Assembly (NCBI GenBank): GCA_031290955.1
Contig: JAISLJ010000025.1
Span: 1-7,848, forward strand
From: Zoogloeaceae bacterium
GTDB lineage: Bacteria > Pseudomonadota > Gammaproteobacteria > Burkholderiales > Rhodocyclaceae
Length of the DNA: 7,848 nt
Direction: 5' to 3'
In this document: positions 1 through 5,669 of the stretch, one piece after another
Position numbering within the stretch: position 1 is the stretch's first letter
Layout of the letters: each line of letters starts with the position of its first letter
Notes under the pieces: generated by a model
Seen by the model: the letters and a program-made list of their open reading frames with translations, nothing else
Told to the model about the DNA's origin: nothing
The model's database searches: none
Translations under genes and position numbers: made by a program

Positions 1-23
1 TTCATTTCTGCGGCGGCGGCGCG

Positions 24-65
24 TTAGCGCGTAATGGGTACTCCGATTAGATTGTGGGCAGACAT
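24..65 (-). CDS. Possible 13-residue leader peptide or upstream ORF
   Basis: A 13-codon ORF (MSAHNLIGVPITR, then TAA) reads leftward from an ATG at 65. It is reported because its start signals are strong: GGAGGT lies at 70-75, four to five bases before the ATG, and a near-consensus sigma-70 promoter lies at 110-138, predicting a 5' UTR of roughly 40 bases. The stop is followed 18 bases later by a second minus-strand ATG at 3-5, the last bases visible; this could be the start of the true downstream gene, or that gene may start further left. I do not recognise the peptide, and it has no run of one amino acid typical of attenuators. Alternatives are a regulatory uORF, the N-terminus of a gene broken by a stop or a sequencing error, or chance. 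The initiation signals are seen directly; the leader role is inference. Confidence 0.4.
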   Translation of the reverse strand: MSAHNLIGVPITR

Positions 66-109
66 GAAAACCTCCGTGAAAAAGCGGGTTGAACGAAAAA
101 CTGGCGGGC

Positions 110-138
110 AGTATGCTGGGGACTTGGCAGGTTGTCAA
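110..138 (-). promoter_or_regulatory. Sigma-70-type promoter reading left out of the window
   Basis: On the minus strand, TTGACA (133-138, 6 of 6 consensus bases) and CATACT (110-115, 4 of 6) are separated by exactly 17 bases. The predicted transcription start is near 103. A GGAGGT ribosome-binding site and an ATG follow downstream, so the three signals support each other. It implies a transcribed gene beyond the left edge, divergent from the DUF3579 gene. Confidence 0.6.
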
Positions 139-156
139 AAGCAAAGGCGGGAAAAT

Positions 157-236
157 TCGCAAGAATGCGACAGGTTGTTGTGCTTGTGCAACGACCCCGT
201 GGGGCGAGGGAAACGGAGTGGAGTTGCCGTGCTCCG
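157..236. repeat. Three consecutive short inverted repeats in the divergent intergenic region
   Basis: Between the two divergent promoters lie three hairpin-capable inverted repeats. The first is TCGCA/TGCGA (157-161 and 166-170, 4-base loop). The second is GGTTGTTG/CAACGACC (173-180 and 189-196, 8 pairs including one G-U, 8-base loop). The third is CGGAG/CTCCG (214-218 and 232-236). None is followed by a T run on either strand, so they do not look like intrinsic terminators. They could be operator sites or part of a structured RNA, or chance in GC-rich DNA. I see no convincing coding region in 139-281. Confidence 0.3.
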
Positions 237-278
237 AAAGAGGCGAGAGCAAGATTCTGCGGCATTCCTTCTGTCCTC

Positions 279-287
279 TGGTAGAAT
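279..287 (+). promoter_or_regulatory. Extended -10 promoter for the DUF3579 gene
   Basis: TGG followed directly by TAGAAT (282-287; 5 of 6 matches to TATAAT) gives a TGn-extended -10 element. No good -35 box is found 16-18 bases upstream, which extended -10 promoters can tolerate. The predicted start is near 294, giving a 5' UTR of about 73 bases that contains a 6-pair hairpin (305-310 with 317-322). Confidence 0.45.
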
Positions 288-366
288 ACGGGCCTTCCAC
301 CCAAGCGATCCCGAGAGGTCGCGGAACACGCAGGGGACAGCCCGTCGAACAGAGGAATTGGAGACC

Positions 367-660
367 ATGAGCGACCTGGAGATGAATTCTTTCATCATCG
401 TCGGCCTGACGCAAACCGGCGAGAAGTTCCGGCCCAGTGACTGGGCGGATCGGCTGTGCGGCGTCCTGTCCGTCTTTCGCGCCACGAAGAAGATGCGCTA
501 TTCGCCCTATGTGAGTCCGGGGGATTATGATGGACAAAAGGCCGTCTTCGTGGATGGGCAGCTTCAGGCGCTGGACCCGCAGGCCTATCAGTTCGTCCTC
601 AACTTCGCGCAGGACAACAAGCTGCAAATCGTAAACGGCGTCTGCCCCGTGCACCGCTGA
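367..660 (+). CDS. DUF3579 family protein (97 aa), function unknown
   Basis: A small soluble protein with no signal peptide or membrane segment. The core (FRPSDWADRLCG at about residues 20-31, YSPYVSPG near 45-52, then a short QALDPQAYQFVLNFA region and a final DN-x-LQI) matches my memory of the DUF3579 family found mainly in betaproteobacteria; no biochemical role is established as far as I know. The frame is open back to 34, but I chose the ATG at 367 because the family similarity begins just after it and because AGAGGA (351-356) and GGAG (360-363) precede it. The stretch 34-366 of this frame looks like noncoding sequence (Arg/Lys-rich, no family match). It has its own promoter at 279-287, is divergent from the left-edge unit, and converges with holA across a 58-base gap. 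Confidence 0.85.
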   Translation: MSDLEMNSFIIVGLTQTGEKFRPSDWADRLCGVLSVFRATKKMRYSPYVSPGDYDGQKAVFVDGQLQALDPQAYQFVLNFAQDNKLQIVNGVCPVHR

Positions 661-718
661 GCCACCATTGCGCTACCGCATTGCGCCATCGTTGTGCGGT
701 TGCGGCTTGGTCTTGCGC

Positions 719-1783
719 TCAGGAGGAAAAGCCGGGGGCGGCGCGTCTGCCGGCAGAGGCTTTGCGTCCCTCCGCGCCCTCCCAGAGCGTGAGGCCCAGC
801 CGCAAAAATCCTTCCCAGACATTACCGCTGCCGCCGGAGAGTCCCTTGCTGGCGCGATCCAGTAGCGCGGCCTGCTTGAGCGCGGCTTGCAGGTTTTTGC
901 CGCGGATCGCCGTTGCGGCGCGGCGCATTTGTCCCTGGCGAACGCCCCAGATGTGCAATTCCCGAAACAGGCTCTCCGGCGCGCCGCCGCGTTGCAGGCC
1001 CGCCTTGAGCCGGGCGAGGGCGCGGATTTCCTCTGCCATCGCCCAGAGCACGAGCGGCGGCGCTTCGCCTTCCTGGCGCAAGCCTTCCAGCGTTCGCGCC
1101 AGCCGGGCAAGATCGCCCGCGACCAATGCCTCGCGCAGGTCATCGACCCGGTAGCGGGCAACGTTGAGGACGGCATCCCGAATCTGCGCGCTGGTGAGCT
1201 TGCCGACAGGGTAGAGCAGCGTGAGCTTCTGGATTTCCTGATGTGCGGCAAGCAGGTTGCCTTCCACCCGTTCGGCCATGAAGCGCAAGCCCTCTTCCTC
1301 CGCCTCGCGCCGCTGGCGGGCAAGCCTGCCGGCAATCCAGCCCGGCAGTTCGGCAAGCGACGGCGCATCCAGTTTGAGGACGACGCCCGCCGTGCGCAGC
1401 GCGGTAAACCAGGCGGCCTTTTCCTCCTTCCAGTCGAGTTCCGGCAGGGTGATGAGAAGGAGACTTTCCGGGTGCATGCGCGCGCAATGTTCGGCGAGTG
1501 CCGCGCTGCCTTCCTTGCCGGGCTTGCCGCCGGGGATGCGCAGGTCGACGAGCGTTTTGCTCCCGAAGAGCGAGAGATTGCCCGTGGCGGCGGCGAGTGT
1601 TCCCCAGTCAAAGCCGGGCAGGACGGTGAGGATTTCCCGATCCGCGTAGCCATGCGCGCGCGCCGCAGCGCGGATGGCGTCGGCGGCTTCCAGCACAAGG
1701 AGCGGCGCGTCGCCATACACGACGTAGAGGCGCTTGAGCGCGCCTTCCAGATGCGCCGCGAGCTGTTCGCCCTTCAGGAGCAT
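719..1783 (-). CDS. holA: DNA polymerase III subunit delta (HolA)
   Basis: The clamp-loader delta subunit, which binds and opens the beta sliding clamp within the delta-gamma/tau-delta' complex during replication. The product is 354 residues, close to the roughly 340 usual for the family. The N-terminal region carries the HolA-typical YVVYGDAPLLVLEAADAIR (about residues 19-37); in this family that nucleotide-binding fold is degenerate and lacks ATPase function. The middle (LPELDWKEEKAAWF near 113-126, and EGNLLAAHQEIQKL near 174-187) and the alpha-helical C-terminal collar region with AEEIRALARL follow the family order. The last 20 residues or so are Gly/Ala/Arg-rich and are probably a non-conserved tail. 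The ATG shares its A with the TGA of lptE (TGATG), so translation is probably coupled to lptE. It is the last gene of the minus-strand unit. Confidence 0.95.
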   Translation of the reverse strand: MLLKGEQLAAHLEGALKRLYVVYGDAPLLVLEAADAIRAAARAHGYADREILTVLPGFDWGTLAAATGNLSLFGSKTLVDLRIPGGKPGKEGSAALAEHCARMHPESLLLITLPELDWKEEKAAWFTALRTAGVVLKLDAPSLAELPGWIAGRLARQRREAEEEGLRFMAERVEGNLLAAHQEIQKLTLLYPVGKLTSAQIRDAVLNVARYRVDDLREALVAGDLARLARTLEGLRQEGEAPPLVLWAMAEEIRALARLKAGLQRGGAPESLFRELHIWGVRQGQMRRAATAIRGKNLQAALKQAALLDRASKGLSGGSGNVWEGFLRLGLTLWEGAEGRKASAGRRAAPGFSS

Positions 1784-2304
1784 CAGCGCACCGGCTCCGT
1801 CCCGACTGGGATTTCCGCGGGCCGCATGAGGGCAAGGCGGCGCAGGATTTGCTGCACCAGATCCCGGTTCATGTCCTGCCAGAGAAAGGCTTCTTCCTGA
1901 TCCTTGGCGAGAAGCTGGTTATCGTCATAGGTCACTTCGCGCACGAGGACGATTTCGCTCACCGGCGAGAGCGGCGCGCCGTTCCGATCCTCGATACGGA
2001 AAGCATAATCGAGGCGCAACTGGTATTCCCGCGCCCGCCCTTCGGCGTTCAGGGCGGCAATGATGCGCCCGGTGCGGTAGCTCACCTCGCGGAACACGGC
2101 ATCGGCCTTTTCCTTGTCTTCCGTCAGCGCCTGCGGCTGATGGGCGCGAACCTGCCGCCGCAATTCCGCGCCCAGGTCGGAATTGCGGGGCAGTTCAATA
2201 TAGAAGCTCTGATAGGGAAACTCGACCGCGCCGCGCAACTGAAAGCCACAGGCGGCCACGAACAGCAGGCCGAGCGCCAGGAAAACACGCGGCGCAAGGC
2301 GCAT
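1783..2304 (-). CDS. lptE: LPS-assembly lipoprotein LptE
   Basis: The outer-membrane lipoprotein that plugs and stabilises LptD in the LPS translocon and takes part in the last step of LPS export. From the ATG at 2304 the product is 173 residues. A basic and hydrophobic signal peptide (MRLAPRVFLALGLLFVAAC) ends in the lipobox VAAC with Cys19 as the lipidated residue, followed by the LptE-typical CGFQLRG. Residues about 30-50 (FYIELPRNSDLGAELRRQV) and the acidic C-terminal helix region (EEAFLWQDMNRDLVQQILRRL) also fit the family. The frame is open upstream to a TTG at 2352 and an ATG at 2346, but these would add 14-16 residues before the signal peptide, so 2304 is preferred; no strong ribosome-binding site decides it. 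It overlaps holA by one base and follows the flavodoxin gene by 58 bases. Confidence 0.93.
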   Translation of the reverse strand: MRLAPRVFLALGLLFVAACGFQLRGAVEFPYQSFYIELPRNSDLGAELRRQVRAHQPQALTEDKEKADAVFREVSYRTGRIIAALNAEGRAREYQLRLDYAFRIEDRNGAPLSPVSEIVLVREVTYDDNQLLAKDQEEAFLWQDMNRDLVQQILRRLALMRPAEIPVGTEPVR

Positions 2305-2362
2305 GCGCGCGGAGGCTTCAAGGAAACACCTGGATACGGAACGCATGGACAATCACACAGGC

Positions 2363-2917
2363 TTACGCCCGCAGTTTCCCGGCGATTTCGGCAACGCGCT
2401 TGCCGTAGAGTTTGGCGGTTTCGAGATCGCCCGCCGCCATTTCCTCGACGCTCGCGTCGCCCGGCGTGCGACCGAAGAGACCGCCGAAAGCGCCCAGATA
2501 ATTGATGTCGTCGCGGGTATTGGCCTTGGCGCTGGCGGGCAGGATGCCCAAACTCACCCAAATGCCGCCGTGTTGCAGGGCCAGGGTTTGCAGGTAGATG
2601 AGCGTTACCTGCTTGTCGCCATTGACGCTGCCGCTGTTGGTGAAGCCGCCGAATACCTTGTCCTTCCAGCCTTGCTGGAACCAGATTTTGGAGGAGGTGT
2701 CCGCGAATTTCTTGAATTGCCAGCTCACGTTGCCCATGTAGGTGGGCGAGCCGAAGAGAATGGCATCGGCGGCGTTCAGCGTTGCCCAATCGGAATCGGA
2801 AAGATTGCCTTCGGCGTCGATGGCGAGAAGCTGCGCGCCCGCGCCTTCGGCAACGGCCTCGGCCAGACGCTTGGTGTGCCCGTAGCCGGAATGGTAAACA
2901 ACGACGGTCTTCGTCAT
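2363..2917 (-). CDS. WrbA-like flavodoxin-family protein (NAD(P)H:quinone / FMN reductase type)
   Basis: A 184-residue cytoplasmic protein with a flavodoxin fold. The first strand and FMN-phosphate loop are visible as VVVYHSGYGHT (residues 5-15). A second flavin-binding loop, FGSPTYMGNVSWQFKKF (about 55-71), is very like the GTPTRFGN loop of WrbA, and FTNSGSVNGDKQ (about 92-103) matches the third loop. The family as known binds FMN and reduces quinones or free flavin with NAD(P)H, often as protection against oxidative stress; which substrate is used here cannot be told. It is slightly shorter than E. coli WrbA (198 residues), so I leave the symbol empty. AAGGAA at 2926-2931 gives a well-placed ribosome-binding site 8 bases before the ATG. 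It is the first gene of the unit that continues into lptE and holA. Confidence 0.85.
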   Translation of the reverse strand: MTKTVVVYHSGYGHTKRLAEAVAEGAGAQLLAIDAEGNLSDSDWATLNAADAILFGSPTYMGNVSWQFKKFADTSSKIWFQQGWKDKVFGGFTNSGSVNGDKQVTLIYLQTLALQHGGIWVSLGILPASAKANTRDDINYLGAFGGLFGRTPGDASVEEMAAGDLETAKLYGKRVAEIAGKLRA

Positions 2918-2925
2918 GATGGGAT

Positions 2926-2931
2926 TTCCTT
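2926..2931 (-). promoter_or_regulatory. Ribosome-binding site of the flavodoxin-family gene
   Basis: AAGGAA on the minus strand, 8 bases before the ATG at 2917, supports that start codon. Confidence 0.6.
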
Positions 2932-2970
2932 TCAGCGTGTGTGTATTGAGGTTTGTGGATGCAACCGGCG

Positions 2971-2998
2971 GATTATATCGGATGAATGCCGGAAGTCA
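2971..2998 (-). promoter_or_regulatory. Sigma-70-type promoter for the flavodoxin-lptE-holA unit
   Basis: On the minus strand, a perfect TATAAT (2971-2976) is preceded, after 16 bases, by GTGACT (2993-2998; 4 of 6 matches to TTGACA). The predicted start near 2964 lies about 47 bases before the ATG. No other clear promoter is seen before lptE, so this one probably drives all three genes. Confidence 0.6.
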
Positions 2999-3056
2999 CG
3001 GTTTTTCCCGCGCCTCCCCCCTTCGCCGCGAATGCCCGCGCAAGCCTGCCTTGGAG

Positions 3057-3062
3057 TAGAAT
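3057..3062 (+). promoter_or_regulatory. Candidate -10 element for accA-tilS
   Basis: TAGAAT (5 of 6 matches) lies 28 bases before the accA ATG and would start transcription near 3069. There is neither a recognisable -35 box nor a TGn extension, so the call rests on the hexamer and its position in the divergent 173-base gap (2918-3090). Confidence 0.3.
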
Positions 3063-3090
3063 CCACGCCTTGCCATCCGCTGGATACAGG

Positions 3091-4050
3091 ATGAAAACCA
3101 CCTTCCTTGATTTTGAGCAGCCCATCGCCGAGCTGGAAAACAAGATCGAAACGCTTCGTTTGGGTCAGGAGGATTCCGCTGTTGATATCTCTGAGGAAAT
3201 CGACCGGCTCTCCGAAAAAAGCCAGGCCCTGACCGGGAAAATCTACGCGAAGCTCACGCCCTGGCAGATTGCCCAGGTTGCCCGTCATCCGCAGCGGCCC
3301 TATACCCTGGATTATATCCGGCACATCTTCACGGATTTCGAGGAACTGCACGGCGACCGCGCCTTTGCCGACGACCCGGCCATCGTCGGCGGACTGGCCC
3401 GCCTGAACGGCGAAGCCTGCGTCGTCATCGGCCACCAGAAGGGGCGTGACACCAAGGAAAAACTCCTGCGCAACTTCGGCATGCCGCGTCCGGAAGGCTA
3501 CCGCAAGGCGTTGCGGCTCATGCGGCTGGCCGAGAAATTCCGGCTTCCCGTATTCACCTTCGTCGATACACCGGGCGCGTATCCGGGCATTGATGCCGAG
3601 GCGCGCGGGCAATCCGAGGCGATTGGCCGCAACCTCTACGAGATGACGCGGCTGGCAACGCCGATCGTGGTCACTGTCATCGGTGAGGGCGGTTCCGGCG
3701 GCGCGCTGGCCATCGCCGTGGGTGACGCGGTCTTGATGCTGCAACACGCCACCTATGCGGTCATCTCCCCTGAAGGCTGTGCTTCGATTCTCTGGAAGAG
3801 CGCCGAAAAAGCGTCCGAAGCGGCGGAAATCATGGGCATCACCGCCCAGCGCCTCAAATCCCTGGGCCTCATCGACAAGATCGTGCAGGAACCCAACGGC
3901 GGCGCGCACCGCGATCCCGCCGCCGCCGCCGCCTCTCTGGGGAAAGCCTTGCAGGAGAACCTGAAGCGCCTCTCCTCGCTCTCCCGGGACGAACTGCTGG
4001 CCGCCCGTTTTACACGCCTGATGGCCTATGGTCGTTTCCGGGAAGCCTGA
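3091..4050 (+). CDS. accA: Acetyl-CoA carboxylase carboxyltransferase subunit alpha (AccA)
   Basis: The alpha subunit of the carboxyltransferase, which with AccD transfers carboxyl from carboxybiotin-AccB to acetyl-CoA to make malonyl-CoA, the first committed step of fatty acid synthesis. The 319-residue length equals that of E. coli AccA. The N-terminal helical region (FLDFEQPIAELENKIETL) leads into the crotonase-like fold: FEELHGDRAFADD, GHQKGRDTKEK, DTPGAYPG (residues 159-166) and the glycine-rich oxyanion-hole loop GEGGSGGALAIAVGD (198-212), then ISPEGCASILWK. All signature motifs are intact. The frame is open back to 2986, but the family N-terminus starts at 3091, so the longer start is rejected; the ribosome-binding site is weak (GGATACAGG directly before the ATG). 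A run of GCC codons encodes five alanines near 3918-3932. The last 23 bases overlap tilS. Confidence 0.97.
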   Translation: MKTTFLDFEQPIAELENKIETLRLGQEDSAVDISEEIDRLSEKSQALTGKIYAKLTPWQIAQVARHPQRPYTLDYIRHIFTDFEELHGDRAFADDPAIVGGLARLNGEACVVIGHQKGRDTKEKLLRNFGMPRPEGYRKALRLMRLAEKFRLPVFTFVDTPGAYPGIDAEARGQSEAIGRNLYEMTRLATPIVVTVIGEGGSGGALAIAVGDAVLMLQHATYAVISPEGCASILWKSAEKASEAAEIMGITAQRLKSLGLIDKIVQEPNGGAHRDPAAAAASLGKALQENLKRLSSLSRDELLAARFTRLMAYGRFREA

Positions 4051-5575
4051 TCCTGCCGAGGCGGTCGCCGCCCTGCTGCGCGCATTCCTTCCGGCAGAGG
4101 CCGTCCTGTGGGTGGGCTTCTCCGGCGGTCGGGATTCCGCCACGCTGCTGCATCTCTGCCAGCAACATCTGCCGCCGGGCCGCCTGAAAGCGCTGCATGT
4201 GCATCATGGTCTCTCCGAACATGCCGACGCCTGGGCGGCCTTCTGCGCGGAATTCTGCGCCGAACGGGGGATTCCGCTCATCACCGAGCGCGTGGAAGTC
4301 GACACGCATTCCGGACTGGGACTCGAAGCGGCGGCGCGGGCGGCGCGCTACCGGGCCTTCCACCTTGCCGCGCGCGCACATGGACTGCGCTATCTGGCGC
4401 TCGCGCATCACCAGCGCGACCAGGCGGAAACCCTGCTCCTCAACCTGTGCCGGGGCGCGGGTGTTGCCGGAGCCGCCGCCATGCCCGCCGTGCGCGACAT
4501 GGGATGCTTCACGCTCCTGCGCCCACTGCTCGCCTGCGCCGCCCGCGAGGTGGAAGCCTGCGCCCGGAACGCGGCGCTCACCTGGGTCGAGGACGAGAGC
4601 AATCAGGATGAATACCGCGCCCGGAACTTCCTGCGTCACCGCATCCTGCCGCAACTGGCGGAACATTTCCCGGCCATCGAGACCACGCTGGCCCGCGCCG
4701 CCGGACATTTTCACGAGGCGCAAACCCTCCTTGCGGAACGCGCCCACGCAGACGACCTGTTTTTGCGCGGCATCCACGATACAGCACACGCCGCCGGGAA
4801 TCTTCACGAGACGCAAATGCCCCCCAGGGAATGCGCCCGCGTGGGGGATGGGCATCTTTACGGCACGGAACACCCCGCCACCGGACACCTTCCCGAAACA
4901 CAGGCGCATTTCCCGGAACGTGCCAGTGGAGAGACTCTGCGCCCTCATAACGCAGGATGCGTCGCGCCACGTCTGGCGGCACTGATGGCGCTTTCCCCGG
5001 CGCGACAAGCGAACTGGTTGCGCAACTGGCTCATGCGCAAGGGCTGGCATGTGCCGAGCGAAGCGCGACTTGCCGAAGCCCTGCGTCAGCTCGCCGGACT
5101 CGCCCGCCGCAAGGAATCCGGCAATTTCGCGCTGTCTCTGCCGGAAGGCAGCTTGCACCTGTGGCGTGGCGGACTGTATTGCGTCCCGCGCGTCGCCCCG
5201 GAAGCGCCGCGCTTCTGGGATGGACAAACGCCCTGCCCTTGGGCAGGCGGCACACTCACACTGGAAGAACGAAAAGGCGAAGGCATTGACCCTGCGCGAC
5301 TCGCTGGACAACACTTGGAACTCCGCCCGCGCCAAGGCGGCGAACGCCTCCGTCTTTCCCCCCTGCGCCCAGAACGCCCATTAAAAGACCTGCTGCGAGA
5401 ATCCGCCCTGCCCCCCTGGACACGAACGCGCCTGCCGCTTCTGTATCTGGAAAACACTTTCATCGCCTGCCCGAACATCGGCATCGCCGCCAACTGGCAA
5501 TGCCATCCCGAAGCCATCGGACGCCTCCCGATATGGCGCGCAACAGAGGAAAATTTCCCGAGGCCAGGCTCCTGA
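4028..5575 (+). CDS. tilS: tRNA(Ile)-lysidine synthetase (TilS), with an internal repeat expansion
   Basis: Attaches lysine to C34 of the CAU-anticodon tRNA-Ile using ATP, converting it to read AUA codons. The N-terminal PP-loop ATPase has SGGRDS (32-37), the HVHHGLSEHAD segment, HHQRDQAET (127-135, where many homologues have HHxDDQxET) and the RNFLRH element (199-204). The C-terminal tRNA-binding domain has RPRQGGERL, then PLKDLLRESALPPWTRTRLPL. At 515 residues it is clearly longer than the roughly 430-460 usual for the family. The excess fits a stretch at about 225-305 where one helix-like segment (AGHFHEAQTLLAERA) is followed by two diverged copies of itself. Both main domains remain intact, so I expect a functional enzyme. 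The start overlaps accA by 23 bases and has no good ribosome-binding site, which suggests coupling to accA translation. Confidence 0.93.
   Translation: MVVSGKPDPAEAVAALLRAFLPAEAVLWVGFSGGRDSATLLHLCQQHLPPGRLKALHVHHGLSEHADAWAAFCAEFCAERGIPLITERVEVDTHSGLGLEAAARAARYRAFHLAARAHGLRYLALAHHQRDQAETLLLNLCRGAGVAGAAAMPAVRDMGCFTLLRPLLACAAREVEACARNAALTWVEDESNQDEYRARNFLRHRILPQLAEHFPAIETTLARAAGHFHEAQTLLAERAHADDLFLRGIHDTAHAAGNLHETQMPPRECARVGDGHLYGTEHPATGHLPETQAHFPERASGETLRPHNAGCVAPRLAALMALSPARQANWLRNWLMRKGWHVPSEARLAEALRQLAGLARRKESGNFALSLPEGSLHLWRGGLYCVPRVAPEAPRFWDGQTPCPWAGGTLTLEERKGEGIDPARLAGQHLELRPRQGGERLRLSPLRPERPLKDLLRESALPPWTRTRLPLLYLENTFIACPNIGIAANWQCHPEAIGRLPIWRATEENFPRPGS
4700..4940 (+). repeat. Degenerate in-frame tandem repeat inside tilS, three copies of about 90 bases
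   Basis: Copies begin at 4700, 4793 and 4880, with periods of 93 and 87 bases, both multiples of three. The best-conserved 15 codons read AGHFHEAQTLLAERA, AGNLHETQMPPRECA and TGHLPETQAHFPERA. My hand count over those 45 bases gives about 33 identities for copies 1 and 2, 29 for copies 1 and 3, and 27 for copies 2 and 3. Weak similarity extends upstream of copies 2 and 3 (DTAHA and GTEHPA). Copy 1 occupies the place of the normal helix after the PP-loop domain. Copies 2 and 3 contain prolines and are probably loop-like. Repetition is seen in the sequence; origin by duplication of the native segment is inference. Confidence 0.7.
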
Positions 5576-5586
5576 GCGGGGAAATT
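5552..5586. repeat. Inverted repeat across the tilS stop codon
   Basis: AATTTCCC (5552-5559) and GGGAAATT (5579-5586) form a perfect 8-base inverted repeat with a 19-base centre that includes the tilS stop (5573-5575). No T run follows, so an intrinsic terminator is not supported. It sits 49 bases before the ppiD -10 element and could be an operator or chance. Confidence 0.3.
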
Positions 5587-5631
5587 GCCGTCCGCGACGC
5601 CGCCCGTTTGCGGAACTCTCCCGGGCGCTTG

Positions 5632-5640
5632 TGATAAGAT
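5632..5640 (+). promoter_or_regulatory. Extended -10 promoter for ppiD
   Basis: TGA followed directly by TAAGAT (5635-5640) makes a TGn-extended -10 element in the 94-base gap between tilS and ppiD. TTGCGG at 5608-5613 is too far upstream (21-base spacer) to be an ideal -35 box. The predicted start near 5647 gives a 23-base leader that ends in the ribosome-binding site. Confidence 0.45.
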
Positions 5641-5658
5641 GCGCAGCTTCGGATTCGT

Positions 5659-5662
5659 GGAG
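5659..5662 (+). promoter_or_regulatory. Ribosome-binding site of ppiD
   Basis: GGAG, 7 bases before the ATG at 5670, favours that start over the upstream in-frame codon at 5631, which lies inside the predicted promoter. Confidence 0.65.
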
Positions 5663-5669
5663 ATTTGTC

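Noticed and set aside
34..366. Extension of the DUF3579 protein upstream to an ATG at 34
   Set aside because: This stretch contains both divergent promoters and has no family similarity; the start at 367 has ribosome-binding sequences and fits the family N-terminus.
675..700. Possible terminator hairpin ACCGCA/TGCGGT between the convergent DUF3579 and holA genes
   Set aside because: Only a 6-pair stem with a 14-base loop and no T run on either strand; the position is suggestive but the structure is too weak to call.
887..1900. A 337-codon plus-strand open frame opposite holA and lptE
   Set aside because: Shadow of holA; no start signals or family match.
2986..3090. Extension of AccA upstream to an ATG at 2986
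   Set aside because: The added residues are Pro/Ala-rich and unlike AccA, and the stretch overlaps the candidate promoters; the start at 3091 gives the normal length.
4028..4050. Possible frameshift or fusion between accA and tilS
   Set aside because: The two genes simply overlap by 23 bases in different frames, and each has a complete, family-typical end or beginning.
2932..4143. A 403-codon minus-strand open frame opposite accA
   Set aside because: Antisense to an intact accA with all motifs; no family match.
4010..5335. A 441-codon minus-strand open frame opposite tilS with visible repeats (LRLVKIPGG, LRLVKMSGG)
   Set aside because: The repeats are the reverse reading of the tilS repeat, whose periods are multiples of three; the coding evidence clearly favours tilS.
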